A stretch of 64,000 bases of DNA, from NCBI GenBank assembly GCA_964036195.1, contig OZ038450.1, positions 27,282,794 to 27,346,793 of the forward strand. The letters are read 5' to 3'. The position numbers and the translations under genes were made by a program. The stretch is from Sphaerolaimus hirsutus (Eukaryota; Nematoda; Chromadorea; Monhysterida; Sphaerolaimidae). Shown here piece by piece: positions 54,555 through 64,000 of this stretch. Every line of letters begins with the position of its first letter. The first letter of the stretch is position 1. The notes under the pieces are model-generated. The model did not search any database and was not told where the DNA came from. It was given only the letters and a program-made list of their open reading frames with translations.

Positions 54555-56508
54555 TTTCTGGCACTCTGAAATCAATACAAAGGCAATTGAGCCAGGCATA
54601 ATTTGCAGCGCCAAATATGGTTAGGTAAATTGGGGCAAAAATAACAAAAGGGGAAAATAAGCAAGGCTACCATGGCCTAATATGAAGACGCGCACTATGA
54701 ACAGAAAGAACCAACGCAACAACACAATTATCAAGAAAAGTTGACAAGCAACCAAAAAAGACCCCAAAAGTGCTCACCTGTATATCCTGTGATTTGTTTC
54801 ACTAAATTAGGGATTTTGAGCGAAAATTGCGACAAAATTTCTCAAAAATCGCTCCAGATAGGTAGGTAGCTGAGCGATTTGGGGGGGGGCACCCCCCCCC
54901 CCCAGCCCCCCCCCTAGGAGACCCCTGGGCTACTATACCCTAACCCCCCCCCCAAATTGGCCAGCTATCTATCCATCTTATGCGATTTTTCAGAAACTAT
55001 ACCCCAACTATACCCCACCCCAACTTAGCCATTTTTCACCTACTTTTAGCGATTTTTCTCCGCTTTCCTTTCTTCTACCCCTATATATTGAACCCCTGAA
55101 CCCCCCCAGAAAAATTTTCAGCTATCTATCCCTCAGAGAAGCGATTTGCTATCCATCCAACCCCCAGGATCAAAATCTAGAATACCCCTGATTGTTGGTG
55201 TAGTTGATGTCATTTTTTGTGACTGACCAAAAAAAGACATAGTGAGCCTTGAGTGCGCCTACTCCGCAGTCACCAACCAAGTCACGCTAAACCAGAAAAG
55301 GTCATCAGAAATGACTGGCTGATGAATTACGCGTAGTTTCTGATGGCACAACTAGACCCACTATGGACTGGAATGAAAATCTAAACAGGGACACCAACTA
55401 CACCAGAAGAAAATGACGCCTCACAATTACACACACATACTTTTAAATTGGAAAAAAATCATTCCCCATTGCGTGATTTTCACCCTAAAAAATCCCGTCA
55501 AAAAAGCTTTGCTGCAATTCAAAACTGAATTATCCTTCAGCGGGGCAGTACTGGGTGTACTGGGTGGGCTGACATAGGTGTATGATCTTGGGCAATGTCC
55601 AGATGTTACCAGAAACCTGGGGGGTAGAACAATGGATGGCCATTGCTTTTTTCAAGCCCTTTTAAAAAAACGCTGTTTTTAAAAAAATCGCCGTTTTTAT
55701 TAAAAAGCGCTCCTAGCTTGTTTTTTTAAGGTGCTTGTTTTTTTTATAAAAGAGCGTTTTTTAAATATGCCCTTGACAAAAGCCCGCAAGCAGTATGTTG
55801 TTATCATTTTAAATTGTGCATGAAAAGCTTAAACAACACATAAGGTTCCTTAATGTTTACTCAAAATGCTTCAAACACTTTGAAATATCCATTAAAACAT
55901 AATTACAGTTGAGAGATTTTCTGATGTTTTTCTGAGATTTTCTCAGAGATTTAATTATATTTTCGAAAATGACCCAAGAGATTTAATTAACTTTTTGTCT
56001 TGAGAGATTTTCTGAGATAATATTTTCGATAAGATTGAGATAATATCGATTGAAATTCAAACGTAAAATTGAAACATTTGAATTTAATTACGATTTCCTT
56101 GAAAAAGCCCAAGCCCCAGGGGGAATCATTTCGCCAGAGTATCCCAGGTAATATTTTTTGCTACTATCCCCTGAACCCCCCCCCCCCAAATCGCCCAGCT
56201 ATTTGCCTATCTAGAGTGATTTTGCGATATTTTAGCGCTATTTTCGCTTAAAATCGCTTAAAATCGCCAGATCATTTTCCTAATTTGCCTATTTCCAGCT
56301 TTTTTCATATTTTATGTGCTTATATGACTATTTTAGTTATTTTTTACCTATTTTTAGCGATTTTCCCCTTTTTCTTCCTTCTCCACCCCAATAAAGCTAC
56401 CCAGGTGCCGCAATTGAGATGCCCCTCTAGATTTCGAATTACTAGTCCCAGGATGGCTGGATTAACATAAAATTTCAGGTTGTCATTTACAACTAAATTC
56501 GAAAAGAA

Positions 56509-56651
56509 CCCTGAAAATATGGCTACAATAGCTCCACTCGTTCGCAAGTTATTCATACAAACGCATAATTGTCACTTTTCCGTGTTGACAATTATGCGTT
56601 TGTATGAATAACTTGCGAACGAGTGGAGCTATCGCAGCCATATTTTCAGGG
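56509..56651. repeat. Near-perfect hairpin, ~66-bp arms, ~11-base loop
   Basis: CCCTGAAAATATGGCTACAA on the left mirrors the segment ending CCATATTTTCAGGG. The arms differ at about two or three positions around the loop CTTTTCCGTGT. Weaker inverse similarity extends to about 56470 and 56695. Confidence 0.9.
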
Positions 56652-57675
56652 ATCATTTCCTATTTAGTCCTAGATGTTGACCTAAAATTTGACATTGATC
56701 CAACCACCCAGTGACAAGTCATTCAAAATCTAGAGCATAGGTCTAAATCGCTGGACCCCTGAATATTGCACCCCAACCCCCCATTTTTAAAAACAATTTA
56801 TCCCTCTGGAGGAGCGATTTGCCATCTTTCCCACCCCCACGATAGAAAATCAAATGATCCCTGGAAAGCCCAATCAAGGGAGTAAACGCAACCCAACCAA
56901 CAAAAAACAGCAAAAATAAAAAAACAAACCAAGGGAACAAACGGTGATGTTTGATACCATAAAACCAGGGTAAATTCTGTAGCTTAGAAAGTAGGAATTA
57001 TGACATCCTTCCCTCCGCAGTTCAATTACTGAGCTAATTAACTGAATGACACTTTATTTTCATCAATTGAGGATTTTGGCAGGTAGCCAAGTCTGGCAGA
57101 ATGTGTCTGGGCAATGGATTTGGGATCTGAAAAAGAGCATTATAATGATGAATAATATTTGAAAAAAGTATTTTCCCTCTAGACGTTATAATAGAAAAGT
57201 TGGGCATTTGAAAATAAGGGTTTAGAAGATGCAAAAAGCACAAACTGTAGAAGAGAGAAAATGGGGAAAAGCGCCAAAAAATGGTGAAAAAGTACTAGAT
57301 CTGTGATGAATTTAAAGCTGTATGATGCTCCCTAGGCTTCAATCAATACGATAAATAGGCATAAAAGGGAAAGAATGTCAACGCGCAAAGAAAGATAAAT
57401 GTTTGCGCGCTTAACTTCTTAAATTCGCGCTTAACTTCTTAAATTCACGCAACATCTTAACTTCTTAAATTTGGGTGACAAGAATCCCTTAAATTCTGAA
57501 ATTCATGCATCAGAACTCCCTTTATGACCTGCCAATTCACTTAAAAGTCAAACATGGACTTTTCCCAGCATTCCTTTTTTTAAATGTATTTGAATCAATT
57601 CCAATTCATAACTTTTCAAAAAATTAAAACCAAGACAGATGCAGTAGTACCGCCACAAACACTAAATTTATTTTA

Positions 57676-57985
57676 TGTATGTGCCCAAATGTGGAAACAT
57701 GCATCATTATTTTTCCGTGTATGTTTCCAAAGGAGGGCACATACAATTTTTTAAAGCATGTATGTTTCCAAAGCTGGGCACATACACGTTTTTCTGAAAT
57801 GTATGTGCCCCAAATCATGGGGAACATACACGCGTGTATGTTTCCAAGCGCAGGCACATGCATCATTCTCAAAAGTTGTATGTGCCCCAAGCGGGGCACA
57901 TACATTCTTTTTATCGCGTGCATGTGCCCAAATATGGGGAACATACATAGTGGGCACATGCAGGGGCACATACGTATGTGCCCCT
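57676..57985. repeat. Right subterminal repeats TGTATGTGCCC / GGGCACATACA
   Basis: About fourteen copies in both orientations, the mirror of 51050-51330, with TGTATGTTTCCAA variants. Confidence 0.85.
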
Positions 57986-57997
57986 CCCGGACAGCCT

Positions 57998-60900
57998 GGC
58001 GCACATCGCGTTTTGAAATCTTAGGTATAAAAATGCTAATGCGAGCCTTTGGGGAGGCTGTGGATTCTGAAAGAGGAGGTTCTCAGCTTCGCAACGGTAT
58101 CAAATATAGCCGTTACGTCTCCTTAGTTCAGGCCTCACATGCGATATGATCGACCCTGGATTTCTGCAAACCGCATGTTTTGAAATCTTTGGTATAAAAA
58201 TCCTAACGCGAGCCTCTGGGGAGGCTGTGGATTCTGATAGAGGATGTTCTCAGCTTCACAACGGTATCAAATATAGCCGTTACGTCTCCTTAGTTCCGGC
58301 CTCACATGCGATACGATTGACCCTGGATTTCTGCAAACAGCACATTTTCAAATCTTGTATAAAATTGTGACGGTGAACCTTCTGGACAGTGGCAGTTTCT
58401 GAAAGAGAATTATCTAAGCTTTCCAATGGTGTGAATCACAGCATTTAGTTTTTCCTGGTTCCGGCTTCACATGCGATACGATTGACCCTTAATTGGGGCG
58501 CATTCCACGTTTTCAAATCTTATGTATAAAATAGTGACGGTGAACCTTCTGGACAGTGGCAATTTCTGAAAGAGAATTTTCTAAGCTTTCCAATGGTATA
58601 GACCACAGCATTTAGTTTTTCCTGGTTCCGGCCTCACATGCGATACAATCAACCCTTGATTGGGGCGCATTCCACATTTTCAAATCTTATGTATAAAATT
58701 GTGACGGTGAACCTTCTGGAGACTGGCAGTTTCTGAAAGAGAATTTTCTAAGCTTTCCAATGGTATAGACCACAGCATTTAGTTTTTCCTTGTTCCGGCC
58801 CCACATGCGATACAATCAACCCTAGATTAGGGCGCACATCACGTTTTGAAATCTTAGGTATAAAAATGCTAACGCGAGCCTCTGGGGAGGCTGTGGATTC
58901 TGAAAGAGGAGGTTCTCAGCTTCGCAACAGTATCAAATATAGCCGTTACGTCTCCTTAGTTCCGGCCTCACATGCGATACGATCAACCCTGGATTTCTGC
59001 AAACCGCATGTTTTGAAATCTTAAGTATAAAAATCCTAACGCGAGCCTCTGGGGAGGCTGTGGATTCTGATAGAGGATGTTCTCAGCTTTGCAACGGTAT
59101 CAAATATAGCCGTTACATCTCCTTAGTTCCGGCCTCACATGCGATACGATTGACCCTGGATTTCTGCAAACAGCACATTTTCAAATCTTATGTATAAAAT
59201 CGTGACGGTGAACCTTCTGGACAGTGGCAGTTTCCGAAAGAGAATTTTCTAAGCTTTCCAATGGTGTGAATCACAGCTTTTAGTTTTTCCTGGTTCCGGC
59301 CTCACATGCGATTCGATCGACCCTAGATTGGGGCGCATTCCATGTTTTCAAATCTTATGTATAAAATCGTGACGGTGAACCTTCTGGAGAGTGGTAGATT
59401 CTGAAAGAGAATTTTCTAAGCTTTCCAATGGCATAGACCACAGCATTTAGTTTTTCCTGGTTCCGGCCCCACATGCGATACAATCAACCCTAGATTAGGG
59501 CGCACATCACGTTTTGAAATCTTAGGTATAAAAATGCTAACGCGAGCCTCTGGGGAGGCTGTGGATTCTGAAAGAGGAGGTTCTCAGCTTCGCAACGGTA
59601 TCAAATATAGCCATTACATCTCCTTAGTTCCGGCCTCACATGCGATACGATCGACCCTGGATTTCTGCAAACAGCACATTTTCAAATCTTATGTATAAAA
59701 TCGTGATGGTGAACCTTCTGGACAGTGGCAGTTTCTGAAAGAGAATTTTCTAAGCTTTCCAATGGTGTGAATCACAGCATTTAGTTTTTCCTGGTTCCGG
59801 CCTCATATGCAATTCGATCGACCCTAGATTGGGGCACATTCCATGTTTTCAAATCTTATGTATAAAATCGTGACGGTGAACCTTCTGGAGAGTGGTAGAT
59901 TCTGAAAGAGAATTTTCTAAGCTTTCCAATGGCATAGACCACAGCATTTAGTTTTTCCTGGTTCCGGCCCCACATGCGATACAATCAACCCTAGATTAGG
60001 GCGCACATCACGTTTTGAAATCTTAGGTATAAAAATGCTAACGCGAGCCTCTGGGGAGGCTGTGGATTCTGAAAGAGGAGGTTCTCAGCTTCACAACAGT
60101 ATAAAATATAGCCGTTACGTCTCCTTAGTTTTGGCCTCACATGTGATACAATCGACCGTCGATTTCTGCAAAAAGCACATTTTGAAATCTTAGGTATAAA
60201 AATCCTAACGCGAGCCTCTGGGGAGGCTGTGAATTCTGAAAGAGGATGTTCTCAGCTTCGCAACGGTATCAAATATAGGCGTTTATGTCTCCTAAGTTCT
60301 GGCCTCACATGCGATACGATCGACCCTGGATTTCTGCAAACAGCACATTTTCAAATCTTATGTATAAAATCGTGACGGTGAACCTTCTGGAAAGTGGCAG
60401 TTTCTGAAAGAGAATTTTCTAAGCTTTCCAATGGTATAGACCACAGCATTTAGTTTTTCCTGGTTCCGGCCCCACATGCGATACAATCAACCCTAGATTG
60501 GGGCGCATTCCATGTTTTCAAATCCTATGTATAAACTCGTGATGGTGAACCTTCTGGAGAGTGGTAGATTCTGAAAGAGAATTTTCTAAGCTTTCCAATG
60601 GTATAGACCACAGCATTTAGTTTTTCCTGGTTCCGGCCCCACATGCAATACAATCAACCCTAGATTAGGGCGCACATCGTGTCTTGAAATCTTAGGTATA
60701 AAAATGCTAACGCGAGCCTCTGGGGAGGCTGTGGATTCTGAAAGAGGAGGTTCTCAGCTTCGCAATGGTATCAAATATAGCCGTTACGTCTCCTTAGTTC
60801 CGGCCTCACATGCGATACAATTGACCCTGGATTTCTGCAAACCGCATGTTTTGAAATCTTAGGTATAAAAATCCTAACGCGAGCCTCTGGGGAGGCTGTG

Positions 60901-63900
60901 GATTCTGATAGAGGATGTTCTCAGCTTCGCAATGGTATCAAATATAGCCGTTACATCTCCTTAGTTCCGGCCTCACATGCGATACGATCGACCCTGGATT
61001 TCTGCAAACAGCACATTTTCAAATCTTATGTATAAAATTGTGACGGTGAACCTTCTGCAAAGTGGCAGTTTCTGAAAGAGAATTTTCTAAGCTTTCCAAT
61101 GGTATAGACCACAGCATTTAGTTTTTCCTGGTTCCGGCCCCACATGCGATACAATCAACCCTAGATTAGGGCGCACATCACGTTTTGAAATCTTAGGTAT
61201 AAAAATGCTAACGCGAGCCTCTGGGGAGGCTGTGGATTCTGAAAGAGGAGGTTCTCAGCTTCACAACAGTATAAAATATAGCCGTTACGTCACCTTAGTT
61301 TTGGCCTCACATGTGATACAATCAACCGTCGATTTCTGCAAAAAGCACATTTTGAAATCTTAGGTATAAAAATCCTAACGCGAGCCTCTGGGGAGGCTGT
61401 GAATTCTGAAAGAGGATGTTCTCAGCTTCGCAACGGTATCAAATATAGCCGTTACGTCTCCTTAGTTCTGGCCTAACATGCGATACGATCGACCCTGGAT
61501 TTCTGCAAACAGCACATTTTCAAATCTTATGTATAAAATCGTGACGGTGAACCTTCTGGAAAGTGGCAGTTTCTGAAAGAGAATTTTCTAAGCTTTCCAA
61601 TGGTATAGACCACAGCATTTAGTTTTTCCTGGTTCCGGCCCCACATGCGATACGATCAACCCTAGATTGGGGCGCATTCCATGTTTTCAAATCCTATGTA
61701 TAAACTCGTGATGGTGAACCTTCTGGAGAGTGGTAGATTCTGAAAGAGAATTTTCTAAGCTTTCCAATGGTATAGACCACAGCATTTAGTTTTTCCTGGT
61801 TCCGGCCCCACATGCAATACAATCAACCCTAGATTAGGGCGCACATCGCGTTTTGAAATCTTAGGTATAAAAATGCTAACGCGAGCCTCTGGGGAGGCTG
61901 TGGATTCTGAAAGAGGAGGTTCTCAGCTTCGCAATGGTATCAAATATAGCCGTTACGTCTCCTTAGTTCCGGCCTCACATGCGATACGATTGACCCTGGA
62001 TTTCTGCAAACCGCATGTTTTGAAATCTTAGGTATAAAAATCCTAACGCGAGCCTCTGGGGAGGCTGTGGATTCTGATAGAGGATGTTCTCAGCTTCGCA
62101 ATGGTATCAAATATAGCCGTTACATCTCCTTAGTTCCGGCCTCACATGCGATACGATCGACCCTGGATTTCTGCAAACAGCACATTTTCAAATCTTATGT
62201 ATAAAATCGTGACGGTGAACCTTCTGGACAGTGGCAGTTTTTGAAAGAGAATTTTCTAAGCTTTCCAATGGTGTGAATCACAGCATTTAGTTTTTCCTGG
62301 TTCCGGCTTCACATGCGATTCGATTGACCCTAGATTGGGGCACATTCCATGTTTTCAAATCTTATGTATAAAATCGTGACGGTGAACCTTCTGGAGAGTG
62401 GTAGATTCTGAAAGAGAATTTTCTAAGCTTTCCAATGGTATAGACCACAGCATTTAGTTTTTCCTGGTTCCGGCCCCACATGCAATACAATCAACCCTAG
62501 ATTAGGGCGCACATCGCGTTTTGAAATCTTAGGTATAAAAATGCTAATGCGAGCCTCTGGGGAGGCTGTGGATTCTGAAAGAGGAGGTTCTCAGCTTCGC
62601 AACGGTATCAAATATAGCCGTTACGTCTCCTTAGTTCAGGCCTCACATGCGATACAATTGACCCTGGATTTCTGCAAACCGCATGTTTTGAAATCTTAGG
62701 TATAAAAATCCTAACGCGAGCCTCTGGGGAGGCTGTGGATTCTGATAGAGGATGTTCTCAGCTTCGCAATGGTATCAAATATAGCCGTTACATCTCCTTA
62801 GTTCCGGCCTCACATGCGATACGATCGACCCTGGATTTCTGCAAACAGCACATTTTCAAATCTTATGTATAAAATTGTGACAGTGAACCTTCTGCAAAGT
62901 GGCAGTTTCTGAAAGAGAATTTTTTAAGCTTTCCAATGGTATAGACCACAGCATTTAGTTTTTCCTGGTTCCGGCCCCACATGCGATACAATCAACCCTA
63001 GATTAGGGCGCACATCACGTTTTGAAATCTTAGGTATAAAAATGCTAACGCGAGCCTCTGGGGAGGCTGTGGATTCTGAAAGAGGAGGTTCTCAGCTTCA
63101 CAACAGTATAAAATATAGCCGTTACATCACCTTAGTTTTGGCCTCACATGTGATACAATCGACCGTCGATTTCTGCAAAAAGCACATTTTGAAATCTTAG
63201 GTATAAAAATCCTAACGCGAGCCTCTGGGGAGGCTGTGAATTCTGAAAGAGGATGTTCTCAGCTTCGCAACGGTATCAAATATAGCCGTTACGTCTCCTT
63301 AGTTCTGGCCTAACATGCGATACGATCGACCCTGGATTTCTGCAAACAGCACATTTTCAAATCTTATGTATAAAATCGTGACGGTGAACCTTCTGGAAAG
63401 TGGCAGTTTCTGAAAGAGAATTTTCTAAGCTTTCCAATGGTATAGACCACAGCATTTAGTTTTTCCTGGTTCCGGCCCCACATGCGATACGATCAACCCT
63501 AGATTGGGGCGCATTCCATGTTTTCAAATCCTATGTATAAACTCGTGATGGTGAACCTTCTGGAGAGTGGTAGATTCTGAAAGAGAATTTTCTAAGCTTT
63601 CCAATGGTATAGACCACAGCATTTAGTTTTTCCTGGTTCCGGCCCCACATGCAATACAATCAACCCTAGATTAGGGCGCACATCGCGTTTTGAAATCTTA
63701 GGTATAAAAATGCTAACGCGAGCCTCTGGGGAGGCTGTGGATTCTGAAAGAGGAGGTTCTCAGCTTCGCAATGGTATCAAATATAGCCGTTACGTCGCCG
63801 TAGTTCCGGCCTCACATGCGATACGATTGACCCTGGATTTCTGCAAACCGCATGTTTTGAAATCTTAGGTATAAAAATCCTAACGCGAGCCTCTGGGGAG

Positions 63901-64000
63901 GCTGTGGATTCTGATAGAGGATGTTCTCAGCTTCGCAATGGTATCAAATATAGCCGTTACATCTCCTTAGTTCCGGCCTCACATGCGATACGATCGACCC
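57998..64000. repeat. Satellite array, inverted orientation, continues beyond the window
   Basis: About 36 further monomers of the types at 50092-51037. The linker GATTAGGGCGCACATC returns every ~665 or ~500 bp, i.e. after four or three monomers, giving an irregular higher-order pattern. The blocks around 60600-62200 and 62450-64000 are nearly identical to one another. Confidence 0.93.

Larger units (their letters stand above)
51331..57675. other. Interior of the satellite-inserted element
   Basis: No gene recognised in 6.3 kb. Holds a two- to three-copy ~115-bp repeat (52160-52400), an ~80-bp repeat around AGGAAGGCATTCCTTGCC (53225-53300, 53848-53930), GATAGATAG-rich MITEs, a ~66-bp-arm hairpin (56509-56651), and TTAACTTCTTAAATTC repeats (57411-57470). 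Confidence 0.6.
51038..57997. mobile_element. 6.96-kb element with long inverted ends inserted in the satellite (Mutator-like?)
   Basis: Left end GGCTGTCCGGGAGGGGCACA, right end the inverse (TGTGCCCCTCCCGGACAGCC), each followed inward by ~280-320 bp of alternating GGGCACATACA and TGTATGTGCCC words. It is flanked by a perfect 10-bp duplication GGCGCACATC (51028-51037, 57998-58007), and the satellite monomer is continuous if the element is removed. Duplications of 9-10 bp with long inverted ends point to Mutator-like elements. No transposase was recognised inside. Confidence 0.85.

Noticed and set aside
53310-55190. One 1.9-kb element joining CAGGGGTCTTG (53310) to ACCCCTG (55190)
   Set aside because: The perfect GCTGGAAG duplication shows the element starting at 53310 ends at 53847; the 55190 end belongs to another copy.
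36200-64000. CRISPR-like array
   Set aside because: Repeats are ~166 bp and contiguous with no unique spacers, in a eukaryotic intron/transposon setting.
36200-64000. CENP-B box in the satellite monomers
   Set aside because: I looked for the TTCG..GGAA..CGGG pattern; TTGCGAAGC and CATTGGAAAGC do not fit it.

Overview
The window is eukaryotic, most likely from an invertebrate metazoan. GT-AG introns split a receptor-type guanylate cyclase gene, most of the rest is transposon, and there is a large ~166-bp satellite array. I cannot name the species. There is one fixed-size assembly gap (200 N, 21216-21415).

Layout. (1) 1.3-20 kb: 19 exons on the + strand of a membrane guanylate cyclase receptor, entering in the extracellular ligand-binding domain and running through the transmembrane segment, kinase-homology domain, dimerisation helix and cyclase domain. 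Splice phases fit at every junction and no exon holds a frameshift or stop. However, both metal-binding aspartates, the guanine-selecting glutamate and the catalytic asparagine of the cyclase domain are replaced. The 5' exons and the last C-terminal exon(s) are not seen. (2) Its introns are full of DNA transposons, many with exact target-site duplications. The 6.2-kb intron at 5.4-11.6 kb is a nested stack of hAT-like elements, TA-target MITEs and a fragment of a pogo/CENP-B-type DNA-binding gene. The intron at 16762-17095 looks as if it was created by a foldback element. (3) 20.3-22.7 kb: two large foldback elements, one broken by the gap. (4) 22.7-28.5 kb: a decayed Ty3/Gypsy-type retroelement without recognisable gag or LTRs. 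A membrane-anchored, envelope-like segment is fused in frame to two tandem retropepsin domains and reverse transcriptase; RNase H and integrase follow after frame breaks. (5) 28.5-36 kb: gene-poor, with more hAT-like and TA-target elements and, at 35927-36036, a 99% identical partial copy of the last cyclase exon. (6) 36.2-64 kb: satellite DNA in ~166-bp monomers of two alternating types. Orientation flips at ~50.09 kb, and the inverted part is split by a 6.96-kb element with long inverted ends and a 10-bp target duplication (51038-57997), after which the array resumes and leaves the window.

The only host gene I can support is the cyclase receptor. The retroelement supplies the other clear coding sequence. 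The many short open frames inside satellites and MITEs are by-products of repeats.
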